Counted from the first letter of the stretch, positions 1 to 8,140 are shown. The stretch: 47,335 nt of DNA from Streptomyces sp. NRRL S-31 (GCF_000718775.1 NZ_JOCB01000066.1:1-47335); one strand, 5' to 3'. The notes: generated by a model from the letters alone, not told the origin. Numbers and translations are program-made.

Positions 1-658
1 GCGCACCGCGCGCGGGCGCGCCGTCGGCCGACCCGGGCGCCCCGCGCCCGGGAGCACCACCGGCGGTCCCAGGCGTCCCGTGCGCGGGCGTACCGCCGGG
101 AAGCCCGGAGGAGGCGCCGGAAGCGCCGGAAGCGGGGGTACGGCCGGAACGCTCGGAGGTGCCGGGCGCGGGCGATCCCGCGCCGCCGCTCCCGCGGGCC
201 CCGTCGGGGGGCTCGGGCACAGCGCGCGCCGGGGTGCCCTCGGGCGGCCTCGGCGTGCCGGGCGCCGGGGAGGCTCCGGAAAGCTCCGGGCCACCCCGCG
301 CGGAACCGCCGCCGGAGGCTCCCACACCACCGCCGGAGGCCCGCGGCGCGCCCTGCGCGGCCGTGCCGCCCGACGGCCGCGCCGAGCCCTGCACGGATGC
401 GCCGCGCGGCGACCGTGGCGCGTCGTGCGGCGACCGTGGCGCGCCCTGGAACGGCGCGTCGTACGACAGCCGGGGCGCGCCCCGAAGGGGTACGCCGTCC
501 GGCGGCCGGGGCGCGCCCGGGGGCGGTGTGCCGTCCGGCGGCCGGGTGGTGTCGTCCTGGGGGACGTCGGAGCCCGCGCCCCGTCGGCCGCCCCGCTTCG
601 CGTCTATATCCGTCGACTCGGCCTTCGGGGCCGGTCCGCGGCGGCTGTGGCGTCCCAC
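1..658 (-). CDS. DUF3152-type protein, N-terminal part (runs off window)
   Basis: The minus strand is open from a GTG at 656-658 to the window edge, giving about 219 residues beginning MGRHSRRGPAPKAES. This start is typical of Streptomyces proteins that carry a C-terminal DUF3152 domain, which here would lie outside the window; the family link rests on my memory of that N-terminus. What is visible is a basic head followed by a long disordered Gly/Pro/Ala/Arg stretch with repeated PPDG-type and GAPR units. GAGG lies 6 nt before the GTG, and only 8 nt separate this gene from the stop of the upstream hydrolase, so the two are probably cotranscribed. No TM segment is reached in this part. The plus-strand open frames over the same DNA are shadows. 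Confidence 0.72.
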   Translation of the reverse strand, partial: MGRHSRRGPAPKAESTDIDAKRGGRRGAGSDVPQDDTTRPPDGTPPPGAPRPPDGVPLRGAPRLSYDAPFQGAPRSPHDAPRSPRGASVQGSARPSGGTAAQGAPRASGGGVGASGGGSARGGPELSGASPAPGTPRPPEGTPARAVPEPPDGARGSGGAGSPAPGTSERSGRTPASGASGASSGLPGGTPAHGTPGTAGGAPGRGAPGSADGAPARGA

Positions 659-666
659 CCTGGCCC

Positions 667-1665
667 TCAGCTCCCCGCGCCCGCGGCGGGGCGGTCGGTG
701 CCCTCGCCGTCGCGGGCCGTCTGTGCCGTGAATTCCCGGAAGGCGCCGGCCACCACACCGGGGTACTCCATCATCGCCACGTGCCCGGCGTCCGGCAGGG
801 TCAGCAGCCGGGAGTCCCGGAAGGCGCGGGCGGCCTTGCGGGCCATCCGGAAGCCGACCAGCTGGTCCCGGCCGCCGTAGACCAGCAGGGTGGGGGCGAG
901 CACCCGCTCGGCCTGGCGCCACAGCCCGTGCTGTCCACCCAGGGTGTAGGCGTTGACGATGCCGCGCGCGGAGCGGGCCATCGCGTCCCAGAAGTACGGC
1001 AGTTGCTGCCGCCGCTCCAGCTCCTCCACCGCCAGCCGGAACGCCTCCGGCGAGACCCGCCCGGGGTCGCCGTAGCAGAGTGCCATGACCCCGCGGACCC
1101 GCTGCTCGGCGGTCCACTCCCGGGTGAGCCGGGTGAAGAGGGCGGCGATGCCGGGCACCCCGAGCAGTCCCGTCGGCACCGCGGTGCGCTGGACGCGCAG
1201 CTCCGGCAGGGCGGGCGAGACCAGCGTGAGCGTACGCACCAGGTCCGGGCGTACGGCGGCCACGCGCGTGGCGACCGCGCCGCCCAGCGAGTTGCCGAAG
1301 AGGTGCACCGGGCCGTGGCCGGCCGCGTCGAGATAGCGGAGCACCGCGCGCGCGTGGCCCGTGACGGAGTAGTCGCCGTCGTCCGGGGGCGGGGAGTCGC
1401 CGAAGCCCGGCAGGTCGACCGCCTCGCTGTCCACGACGCCGTCCAGCTCGGCCATGAGCGACGACCAGTTCTGCGAGGAGCCGCCGAGCCCGTGGACGTA
1501 CAGCGCGCGGGGCAGGTTCTCGCGCGCGGGCGGCCGGGAACGGACCGACAGGGTGACACCGGGAAGGCCCACCGACCGCAGCCGCTCGCCCTCGCCGACC
1601 CGGACGGGCGCCACTCTGGGAAGCACACTGGCGGCCGGCACGGACGGCGACTCGGTCGAAGACAT
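667..1665 (-). CDS. alpha/beta hydrolase
   Basis: This 332-residue protein has the full alpha/beta-hydrolase layout: oxyanion-hole HG at 58-59 (HGLGGSS), nucleophile elbow GNSLGG with Ser126, acid Asp267 in GGRDQLV and catalytic His295 in DAGHVAMME. The substrate cannot be read from sequence; the family includes lipases, esterases and C-C hydrolases. There is no signal peptide, so it is predicted cytoplasmic. The ATG has no Shine-Dalgarno sequence, but TAACAT (1672-1677) ends 6 nt before it, the spacing expected for a leaderless mRNA. The DUF3152-type gene follows after 8 nt, suggesting a two-gene operon. Confidence 0.9.
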   Translation of the reverse strand: MSSTESPSVPAASVLPRVAPVRVGEGERLRSVGLPGVTLSVRSRPPARENLPRALYVHGLGGSSQNWSSLMAELDGVVDSEAVDLPGFGDSPPPDDGDYSVTGHARAVLRYLDAAGHGPVHLFGNSLGGAVATRVAAVRPDLVRTLTLVSPALPELRVQRTAVPTGLLGVPGIAALFTRLTREWTAEQRVRGVMALCYGDPGRVSPEAFRLAVEELERRQQLPYFWDAMARSARGIVNAYTLGGQHGLWRQAERVLAPTLLVYGGRDQLVGFRMARKAARAFRDSRLLTLPDAGHVAMMEYPGVVAGAFREFTAQTARDGEGTDRPAAGAGS

Positions 1666-1671
1666 GCGGCA

Positions 1672-1677
1672 ATGTTA
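1672..1677 (-). promoter_or_regulatory. candidate -10 box for leaderless hydrolase mRNA
   Basis: On the minus strand TAACAT is followed by 6 nt and then the ATG of the hydrolase. No ribosome-binding sequence lies between them, so transcription probably starts at or next to the start codon. No convincing -35 was seen. Confidence 0.45.
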
Positions 1678-1862
1678 CGAGGTGATCACGTCGGGATTCA
1701 TGTGTTCGCCGTCACAGAGTGAACCACGCGCGGGCGGAGAACCGGGGTGCGAACAGGCCCGACGGCATGGCGTCCGGATCAGCAGTCTCCTAGGCTCGTA
1801 CAGAGGGCACCCGCGTGTGGCCCCTGCTGCTTCCAGGGACGTCCGTAGGAAGGGAGCCCACC

Positions 1863-2096
1863 ATGGCCTATGACCCCACCGAGCCCGACGCGATCCGGGA
1901 CTTCGACGGCGCGGAGGCCGACACGGCGCCGGAGATCGATGTCGAGGCGCCCGAGGTGGACGCCGCCGAACAGCACGCGGACATCGCCCCGGACCGCGAC
2001 GACCCGCTGACCGGCGTCGACCCGGACCGCGGGAACGAGGCCGATCTCCTGGAGCAGACGCGCGTGGTCTCGCTCGACGAGGACGACTACCGCTGA
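1863..2096 (+). CDS. small acidic conserved protein
   Basis: This 77-residue protein is rich in Asp and Glu (start MAYDPTEPDAIRDF, end VSLDEDDYR) and contains no Cys or membrane segment. The ATG at 1863 is preceded by a GGAAGGGAG ribosome site, so I chose it over an in-frame start at 1815 that lacks one. I recognise it as a small protein common in Streptomyces at this position but know no function for it. The charge and low complexity suggest a disordered protein. It lies divergent from the hydrolase. Confidence 0.75.
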   Translation: MAYDPTEPDAIRDFDGAEADTAPEIDVEAPEVDAAEQHADIAPDRDDPLTGVDPDRGNEADLLEQTRVVSLDEDDYR

Positions 2097-2097
2097 C

Positions 2098-2184
2098 CTT
2101 GAGGGCCATCACCGCCGACCTCGACGGCCAAGACCGCCGATCTTGAGGGCCGTGATCGCTGACCTTGAGGGCCTGACCGCCGGC
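2098..2184. repeat. four-copy 22-bp imperfect tandem repeat
   Basis: Directly after the stop of the small acidic protein, the unit CTTGAGGGCC plus about 12 bases (ending CGCCGAC or similar) is repeated at 2098-2119, 2120-2141, 2142-2163 and 2164-2184, with a partial fifth copy after it. The copies differ at a few positions, and the last is 21 bp. It is not inside a convincing gene. Confidence 0.7.
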
Positions 2185-2362
2185 CTCGTGTGACGACCGG
2201 CGCCGGCCTCACGGGGCCCGGCCGGCCGTCCCGGGGGCACCGCACGGCTTTCGCCGCCGTCCGGTACGTGAAATTCTGCGCTCGCACCGCGCACACCACG
2301 GTTACCGAAAAGTACGATGGCCGCGCGGCCGACACCGCATGAGGACGACTTTGGGAGGCGGC

Positions 2363-3004
2363 GTGACAGCCATCGAGCAAACTGAGGCAGCACGCCCGCG
2401 CGGCACCCGACTGCCGCGCCGAGCCCGGCGGAACCAGCTGCTGGGCGCCGCTCAGGAGGTTTTCGTCGCGCAGGGCTACCACGCGGCGGCGATGGACGAC
2501 ATCGCCGAGCGGGCCGGCGTGAGCAAGCCGGTGCTCTACCAGCACTTCCCGGGCAAGCTCGACCTCTACCTCGCCCTGCTGGACCAGCACTGCGAGGCAC
2601 TGATCCAGTCGGTGCGCGGCGCACTGGCCTCGACGACCGACAACAAGCAGCGCGTACGGGCGACGATGGACGCCTACTTCGCCTACGTGGAGGACGACGG
2701 CGGGGCCTTCCGGCTGGTCTTCGAGTCCGACCTGACGAACGAGCCCGCGGTGCGCGAGCGCGTGGACAAGGTCACCACCGAGTGCGCCGAGGCGATCTGC
2801 GACGTCATCGCCGAGGACACGGGTCTCTCGCGCGCGGAGTCGATGCTGCTCGCCTCCGGTCTCGGCGGACTCGCCCAAGTGGTCGCCCGCTCCTGGCTGC
2901 ACAGTGACCGCAGCGTCCCGCGCGACCAGGCGGTGCAGCTGCTGGCCTCGCTGGCCTGGCGGGGCATCGCCGGTTTTCCGCTGCACGGCAACGAGCACCA
3001 CTGA
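2363..3004 (+). CDS. TetR-family transcriptional regulator
   Basis: This 213-residue protein has an N-terminal TetR helix-turn-helix at about residues 20-65 (AAAMDDIAERAGVSKPVLYQHF), with the usual tyrosine/histidine end of the recognition helix, and a C-terminal all-helical ligand and dimer domain. GTG 2363 is preced by GGGAGG 4 nt upstream; an in-frame ATG at 2339 has no ribosome site and I consider it less likely. The ligand and targets are unknown. It sits just upstream of the DUF3107 gene, although 187 bp with its own possible promoter separate them. Confidence 0.93.
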   Translation: MTAIEQTEAARPRGTRLPRRARRNQLLGAAQEVFVAQGYHAAAMDDIAERAGVSKPVLYQHFPGKLDLYLALLDQHCEALIQSVRGALASTTDNKQRVRATMDAYFAYVEDDGGAFRLVFESDLTNEPAVRERVDKVTTECAEAICDVIAEDTGLSRAESMLLASGLGGLAQVVARSWLHSDRSVPRDQAVQLLASLAWRGIAGFPLHGNEHH

Positions 3005-3147
3005 CGGACGTCGGCGCCGGTCCGTCCCGGGTTCGCCCCCGGTCCGTCTCCGGCCCGCTCCCGATTTGTTCCCGCGCGGTGTTCGCTCCTGGCGTGCGGG
3101 CCCGCAGCGTGTACGTCCCCTCACCGGGCTAATGTGTGCGGAGTACG

Positions 3148-3162
3148 GCGCGATGATCGCGC
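3148..3162. promoter_or_regulatory. short palindrome upstream of DUF3107 gene
   Basis: GCGCGAT-G-ATCGCGC is a perfect 7-bp inverted repeat between a weak -10-like TAATGT (3130-3135) and the GTG of the DUF3107 gene. It could be an operator or an mRNA hairpin; nothing identifies the protein that would bind it. Confidence 0.3.
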
Positions 3163-3191
3163 ACATCACTGACCGTCGGAGGGACATAGCC

Positions 3192-3419
3192 GTGGAGGTC
3201 AAGATCGGCGTGCAGCACGCGCCCCGCGAGATCGTTCTGGAGAGCGGTCAGAGCGTCGAGGAGGTCGAGCGCGTGGTCAACGACGCGCTGTCCGGGAAGA
3301 CGCAGCTGCTGAGCCTCCAGGACGAGAAGGGCCGGAAGGTCCTGGTGCCGACGGACCGTCTGGCGTACGTGGAGATCGGCGAGCCGACCGTGCGCAAGGT
3401 GGGTTTCGGCACGCTCTGA
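3192..3419 (+). CDS. DUF3107 protein
   Basis: This 75-residue cytoplasmic protein (start MEVKIGVQHAPREIV) matches the DUF3107 family of actinobacteria. GTG 3192 follows GGAGGG by 8 nt. The pattern of a strand, then a helix (SVEEVERVVNDAL), then a basic segment (DEKGRKVLVP) ending in a conserved Gly-Phe-Gly motif is what the family shows. Its function is unknown to me. A strong terminator follows at 3481-3511. Confidence 0.88.
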   Translation: MEVKIGVQHAPREIVLESGQSVEEVERVVNDALSGKTQLLSLQDEKGRKVLVPTDRLAYVEIGEPTVRKVGFGTL

Positions 3420-3480
3420 GAGCACGCCTCGGGACGACCTGGGAGCACGCCCTGAGAGCGCGCTCCGAAGTCAGGCGGGG

Positions 3481-3511
3481 AAGGCCCGGCGGCCATGTGC
3501 CGCCGGGCCTT
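3481..3511 (+). terminator. 13-bp perfect hairpin after DUF3107 gene
   Basis: AAGGCCCGGCGGC and its exact complement flank the 5-nt loop CATGT. As is usual in this genus, no long U-tract follows. It probably ends the DUF3107 transcript. Confidence 0.75.
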
Positions 3512-3521
3512 CCGCGTGAGA

Positions 3522-3605
3522 CCCACGCCCGTCCGGACACGTGAAGCGCACGCCCGTCCGGACACGTGAGGCGCACACCCGTACGGACGCGTGGGGCGCA
3601 CTCAC
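3522..3605. repeat. three 25-bp tandem repeats with CACGTG and TCCGGA
   Basis: Units at 3522-3546, 3547-3571 and 3572-3596, with a 9-bp stub after them, follow the pattern CGCACGCCCGTCCGGACACG plus TGAGG. Each unit contains a TCCGGA- or TACGGA-like half-palindrome and a CACGTG- or GCGTG-like core. The array lies in the 289-bp gap between the DUF3107 terminator and the next small membrane-protein gene. Confidence 0.65.
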
Positions 3606-3708
3606 ATTCGGGGCACAACTCCTCCACAGCCAAGGATTGCAATCCGCAGGTCACGGGTAAGACGGGCTACGACCGTCGAGCCAGACCGGCCGTGGGAGGG
3701 ACCCCGAC

Positions 3709-3978
3709 ATGATCCTCGAAGCACTCGGCTCCGCCGTGCTCGGTCTGATCCTCGCCTGGGCCGCGGCACACGGCCTCGCCCACCGGCTGCCGGCCCGGCC
3801 GCTGGTGTACTCGACGGGCGTCGCCGGGGCCCTCTTCGGGGACTTCGTCACCCGCACCGCCCTGGGGCCGGGCACCGTCCTGCTGAGCATCCTGGGCGCC
3901 GCGGTCGTCTCGGTGGCGTCCCTGTCCCTGCTCCTGCGCCCGACGGGCCGCCTCCGCCGCCGGTCACTGACGGCGTAG
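3709..3978 (+). CDS. small membrane protein
   Basis: This 89-residue protein has two or three hydrophobic stretches (about residues 5-22, 33-50 and 55-76) and a basic C-terminus (RPTGRLRRRSLTA), so the tail is predicted cytoplasmic. The ATG is preceded by GGGAGGG about 8 nt away. I do not recognise a named family. It stands alone between the 25-bp repeat array and the convergent ferritin-like gene. Confidence 0.7.
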   Translation: MILEALGSAVLGLILAWAAAHGLAHRLPARPLVYSTGVAGALFGDFVTRTALGPGTVLLSILGAAVVSVASLSLLLRPTGRLRRRSLTA

Positions 3979-4136
3979 CCGCGGCCGGGCCACCCGAATC
4001 ATCCAAGCCACCCGAACCGCTCCGAGTCGCCGAACCGCTCCGGGCCACCCGGACCGTTTCGAGCCGTCCGAGCCTTCGGGGGCACTCGGTGCACCACGGC
4101 TCCCCGTGACCGCGCGCCCCCGCCAGACGTACCGGC

Positions 4137-4883
4137 TCAGGCCGCCAGGCCCAGCGCGGACATCCGCTTGGTGTGCGCCTCGGTGATCCGCGAGAACATC
4201 CTGCCGACCTCGGCGAGGTCGAACCCGTCGGCCACGCCGCCCACGAGCATCGTCGACAACGCGTCCCGGTCGGCGACCACCCGCTGGGACTGCGACAGCG
4301 CCTCGCCCATCAGCCGCCGCGCCCACAGCGCGAGCCGGCCGCCCACGCGCGGGTCGGCGTCGATGGCGGCCCGCACCTTCTCCACCGCGAACTCGGCGTG
4401 CCCGGTGTCGTCGAGCACGGCGAGCACCAGCTCGCGCGTGTCGGAGTCGAGGCGGACCGCGACCTCCCGGTAGAAGTCGCTCGCGATCGAGTCACCGACG
4501 TACGCCTTGACCAGGCCCTCCAGCCAGTCCGACGGCGCGGTCTGCCGGTGGAAGCCGTCGAGCGCGGCCACGAACGGGTCCATGGCGGCCGTCGGCTCCT
4601 CGCCGATCTCGGTCAGCCGGTTCCGCAGCCGTTCGAAGTGGTGGAACTCGGCCGAGGCCATCTTCGCCAGCTCCGCCTTGTCCGAGAGGGTCGGCGCGAG
4701 CTTGGCGTCCTCGGCGAGCCGCTCGAACGCCGCCAGCTCCCCGTACGCGAGCGCCCCGAGCAGGTCCACGACGGCGGCGCGGTACTGCGGATCGGCGGAC
4801 GCCCGCGTCCAGTCCTGGGCGGCGACGCCGGTCGGGCCGGCAGGTTCGGCGGACGCGTTCTCAGGCTTGTCAGAGCTAGTCAT
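4137..4883 (-). CDS. ferritin-like-fold hydroxylase-type protein (MiaE-like)
   Basis: This 248-residue cytoplasmic protein is a mostly helical ferritin-like protein of the kind annotated in Streptomyces as ferritin-like or MiaE-like. Carboxylate/His pairs typical of a di-iron bundle are visible: GELAAFERL near 50, EFHHFERL near 85 and GHAEFAVEKV near 165. The true substrate is not known, and tRNA hydroxylation is only a family analogy. ATG 4883 is chosen because TATTGT ends 7 nt before it, a leaderless arrangement. A GTG at 4892 would add three residues. It is divergent from the helicase gene. Confidence 0.8.
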   Translation of the reverse strand: MTSSDKPENASAEPAGPTGVAAQDWTRASADPQYRAAVVDLLGALAYGELAAFERLAEDAKLAPTLSDKAELAKMASAEFHHFERLRNRLTEIGEEPTAAMDPFVAALDGFHRQTAPSDWLEGLVKAYVGDSIASDFYREVAVRLDSDTRELVLAVLDDTGHAEFAVEKVRAAIDADPRVGGRLALWARRLMGEALSQSQRVVADRDALSTMLVGGVADGFDLAEVGRMFSRITEAHTKRMSALGLAA

Positions 4884-4890
4884 GAGGCGC

Positions 4891-4896
4891 ACAATA
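4891..4896 (-). promoter_or_regulatory. candidate -10 box for ferritin-like gene
   Basis: TATTGT on the minus strand lies 7 nt before ATG 4883, with a TTGAGG about 15 bp further upstream as a possible -35. The gene lacks a Shine-Dalgarno sequence, which fits a leaderless transcript. Confidence 0.45.
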
Positions 4897-5287
4897 GCCC
4901 GCTCGGTGCCCCCTCAAGCCGTTGGCCGATCACCGTGGCCACGGCTACGTGACCAATTCGGCCATCACATGTGCGTGAATCCGGGGTATGGTGGTAATGC
5001 GCCTGCTGAGTGCGTCGACGGTGTTCGACGTGTCCGACAGGCCGCACGCATGAGGATGCCCGGTCGGTGGCCCGATCGGCTCCGACCCGACAGCCCTCCC
5101 TGGCCGTACGAAGCAGTACGTACGACGACAGGAGGGACACCCTCAGCGGTACGAGCGCTAGAGCGTCGGCAGAGGTCCCGTGTCTTACGGCTCGCCTTGA
5201 CAGGCTGGCCCGTACGGCAGCCGACGTCCCCGGCACGGTCGCACATGACCCCCCGCGCTCGCCTCGCACCGCGCACACAGAAGAGGC
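4897..5287 (+). other. helicase upstream leader, about 390 bp without a firm gene
   Basis: This stretch separates the ferritin-like gene from the helicase. It holds a small hairpin (GAGGG-ACA-CCCTC, 5132-5144) inside an AGGAGGG motif, a lone TTGACA (5197-5202) without a good -10, and an open frame from GTG 5010 to TGA 5291. The stop of that frame overlaps the helicase start as ATGA. The frame has ordinary rather than GC-rich third positions and no ribosome site at its GTG, so I do not call it a protein gene. Confidence 0.5.
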
Positions 5288-8107
5288 ATGACCCTGACTA
5301 CGACGTTTCGAGAACTCGGAATCCTGCCCGAGACCGCCGAGGCCCTGGAGGCCGTCGGCATCGTCACCCCCTTCCCCATCCAGGAGATGACACTCCCCGT
5401 CGCCCTCTCCGGCACGGACGTCATCGGCCAGGCCAAGACCGGCACCGGCAAGACCCTGGGCTTCGGTCTGCCGCTCCTTGAGCGCGTCACCGTCCCCGCC
5501 GACGTGGAGGCCGGACGCGCCACTCCCGACGCCCTCACCGACGCCCCGCAGGCCCTCGTCGTCGTCCCCACGCGCGAGCTGTGCACCCAGGTCACGAACG
5601 ACCTGCTGACGGCGGGCAAGGTCCGTAACGTGCGGGTCGTCGCGATCTACGGCGGCCGGGCCTACGAGCCCCAGGTCGAGGCCCTGAAGAAGGGCGTCGA
5701 CGTGGTCGTCGGCACCCCGGGCCGGCTGCTCGACCTCGCGGGCCAGAAGAAGCTGGACCTGAAGCACGTCAAGTGCCTGGTGCTCGACGAGGCCGACGAG
5801 ATGCTCGACCTGGGCTTCCTGCCCGACGTCGAGAAGATCATCAACATGCTGCCGGCCAAGCGCCAGACCATGCTGTTCTCGGCGACCATGCCGGGCGCGG
5901 TCATCGGCCTCGCGCGCCGCTACATGTCGCGGCCCACGCACATCCGCGCCACCGCGCCGGACGACGAGGGCGCGACGGTCGCGAACATCAAGCAGTTCGT
6001 GTACCGCGGTCACTCCATGGACAAGCCGGAGATGGTCGCCCGCATCCTCCAGGCCGAAGGCCGCGGGCTGGCGATGATCTTCTGCCGGACCAAGCGCACG
6101 GCCGCCGACATCGCCGAGCAGCTCCAGCGCCGCGGGTTCGCCTCCGGCGCGGTCCACGGCGACCTCGGCCAGGGCGCCCGCGAGCAGGCGCTGCGCGCCT
6201 TCCGCAACGGCAAGGTCGACGTCCTCGTCTGCACCGACGTCGCCGCGCGCGGCATCGACGTCGAGGGCGTGACCCACGTCATCAACTACCAGTCCCCGGA
6301 GGACGAGAAGACGTACCTGCACCGCGTCGGCCGCACCGGCCGCGCGGGCGCCAAGGGTACGGCGATCACGTTCGTCGACTGGGACGACATCCCGCGCTGG
6401 CAGCTCATCAACAAGGCGCTGGACCTGGGCTTCAACGACCCGGTGGAGACCTACTCGACCTCCCCGCACCTCTTCTCCGACCTCGGCATCCCCGCGGGCA
6501 CCAAGGGCATACTGCCCCGCTCGGAGCGGACCCGTGCCGGTCTGGACGCGGAGGAGCTGGAGGACCTGGGCGAGACCGGCGGGCGCGGTGCGCGCGGCCG
6601 TGGCCGTGGTGGTCGCGACGACGGCCGGAACGGTGGCCGGGACGGCAGCCGTGACGGTGGCCGGGCCGAGTCGGCCGAGCGCGAGCGTCCGGCCCGCACG
6701 CCGCGCCGGCGCCGCCGTACGCGCGGCGGAGCACCGCTGGACGCCTCCGCCACCGCGCCGGCGACCACCGAGACCGCCGGTACGGAGGAGACCCAGGCCG
6801 CTGCCCGGACCCCGCGCCGTCGTCGCCGCACCCGTGGTGGAGCGCCCTCGCAGCAGGTGACGGCCGCCGCGGTGGCGACACCGGCCGCCGAGGCCGCCGC
6901 CGTGGAGCCGGTGACCGCGACGGAGGCCCCCGCCGTCCCGGACGCGCCGGAGCAGCCGCGCCGCCGCCGTACCCGCAAGGCAGCGGAGGCCGAGGTGGCG
7001 ACGGCTCCCGAGCCGACCGTGGCCCCGGCGGCCGAGGCCGTGGTCGCGGAGGCCGCCCCGGTGGCGGAGCCCGAGGCGGCTCCGGCCGCGGAGACCAAGC
7101 CGCGCCGTCGCACGCGGAAGACGGCCGAGCCGGCCGTCGAGGCGGAGGCCGCACCGGAGACGACCGGGACCGTGGAGCCGAAGCCGCGCCGCACCCGCAA
7201 GACCGCAGCCGCCGCCGAGACCCCCGTGGCCCCCACGGAGGTCGCCGAGGCCGCGGAGACCAAGCCGCGCCGTCGCACCCGCAAGGCCGCGGAGCCGGCC
7301 GCGCCCGAGGCGCCCGCGGCCGAGGCCGTGGCGCAGGCCCCGGAAGCCCCGGAGACCAAGCCGCGCCGCACCCGCAAGACCGCCGCGGCCGTGGAGGCCC
7401 CCGAGGCGGAGACCGAGGCCAAGCCGCGCCGCACCCGCAAGACGGCCGCCACCGCACCGGAGGCCACCGAGACGGAGGCGGAGGCCAAGCCGCGCCGCAC
7501 CCGCAAGGCCGCGGCCACCGCCGAAGCCGTCGTGGACACCGCGGAAGCCCCGGAAGCCAAGCCGCGCCGCACCCGCAAGACCGCCGCAGCCGCGCCGGAA
7601 GCGACCGAGGCCGAGGCGGAGACCAAGCCGCGCCGCACCCGCAAGACGGCCGCCACCGCACCGGAAGCGACCGAGACGGAGGCGGAGGCCAAGCCGCGCC
7701 GCACCCGCAAGGCCGCCGCAGCCGCGCCGGAGGCCACCGAGGCCGAGGCGGAGACCAAGCCGCGCCGCACCCGCAAGACCGCGGCCACCACGGCGGAGGC
7801 TCCCGAGGCCGAAGCCGAGGCCAAGCCCCGTCGCACCCGCAAGACCGCCGCCAGCGCGGCAGCGGACGCGGTCGACGGTGAGGCGGTCGCCGCTCCGAAG
7901 GCGCGGCGGACCCGCAAGGCCGTCGCCGAGGCGGCCGCTCCGGAGATTCCGGCGCAGGCCACCGAGGAGCCGGAGGTCAAGCCGCGACGCCGCACCCGCA
8001 AGACGGCGGCGTCCGCCGCCGAGGCGGCCGGTGAGGGTGCCGAGGCGACGCCGAGGCAGCGCCGCACACGCAAGACGGCGGCGGCCACGGAGGCCCCCGA
8101 GGCCTGA
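5288..8107 (+). CDS. DEAD-box ATP-dependent RNA helicase with long repeat tail
   Basis: The first 430 residues of this 939-residue protein are a complete DEAD-box RNA helicase core that unwinds or remodels RNA using ATP. Motifs are Q motif PFPIQ (28-32), I AKTGTGKT (49-56), Ia PTREL (94-98), Ib TPGR (143-146), II DEAD (167-170), III SAT (198-200), V TDVAARGID (316-324) and VI HRVGRTGRAG (345-354). From about 430 the chain is disordered: an RG-rich section, then two RRRRRTRGGAP boxes, then about fifteen KPRRTRKTAA-type boxes. Six or seven of these are spaced by 22 residues with acidic A/E/T linkers. This more than doubles the family's usual length. AAGAGG lies close to the ATG, and an upstream frame ends on it as ATGA, so coupling is possible. 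A perfect 38-bp palindrome follows. Confidence 0.95.
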   Translation: MTLTTTFRELGILPETAEALEAVGIVTPFPIQEMTLPVALSGTDVIGQAKTGTGKTLGFGLPLLERVTVPADVEAGRATPDALTDAPQALVVVPTRELCTQVTNDLLTAGKVRNVRVVAIYGGRAYEPQVEALKKGVDVVVGTPGRLLDLAGQKKLDLKHVKCLVLDEADEMLDLGFLPDVEKIINMLPAKRQTMLFSATMPGAVIGLARRYMSRPTHIRATAPDDEGATVANIKQFVYRGHSMDKPEMVARILQAEGRGLAMIFCRTKRTAADIAEQLQRRGFASGAVHGDLGQGAREQALRAFRNGKVDVLVCTDVAARGIDVEGVTHVINYQSPEDEKTYLHRVGRTGRAGAKGTAITFVDWDDIPRWQLINKALDLGFNDPVETYSTSPHLFSDLGIPAGTKGILPRSERTRAGLDAEELEDLGETGGRGARGRGRGGRDDGRNGGRDGSRDGGRAESAERERPARTPRRRRRTRGGAPLDASATAPATTETAGTEETQAAARTPRRRRRTRGGAPSQQVTAAAVATPAAEAAAVEPVTATEAPAVPDAPEQPRRRRTRKAAEAEVATAPEPTVAPAAEAVVAEAAPVAEPEAAPAAETKPRRRTRKTAEPAVEAEAAPETTGTVEPKPRRTRKTAAAAETPVAPTEVAEAAETKPRRRTRKAAEPAAPEAPAAEAVAQAPEAPETKPRRTRKTAAAVEAPEAETEAKPRRTRKTAATAPEATETEAEAKPRRTRKAAATAEAVVDTAEAPEAKPRRTRKTAAAAPEATEAEAETKPRRTRKTAATAPEATETEAEAKPRRTRKAAAAAPEATEAEAETKPRRTRKTAATTAEAPEAEAEAKPRRTRKTAASAAADAVDGEAVAAPKARRTRKAVAEAAAPEIPAQATEEPEVKPRRRTRKTAASAAEAAGEGAEATPRQRRTRKTAAATEAPEA
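6940..8100 (+). repeat. coding repeat array in helicase tail (about 66-bp units)
   Basis: The DNA repeats the string AAGCCGCGCCGCACCCGCAA about every 66 bp in its central part, encoding KPRRTRK followed by A/T/E-rich linkers. Outer copies are more diverged and unevenly spaced. Such an array can change length by recombination or slippage. Confidence 0.75.
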
Positions 8108-8140
8108 TCCCGCGCCGTGTGCCAGGCGGTGCAAGCCGGT

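Noticed and set aside
80..880. Plus-strand frames at the left end
   Set aside because: The minus strand encodes a recognisable N-terminus (MGRHSRRGPAPK) with a ribosome site; the plus frames are its complement.
3005..3110. tRNA-like GGGTTCGCCCCCGG segment
   Set aside because: No acceptor or anticodon stem can be formed around it; it is a short GC-rich hairpin-like stretch only.
4880..8134. A 1084-codon open frame antisense to the helicase
   Set aside because: It is a shadow of the repeat-rich, GC-skewed helicase gene: its product is low-complexity Gly/Leu/Arg, and it has no ribosome site or family match.
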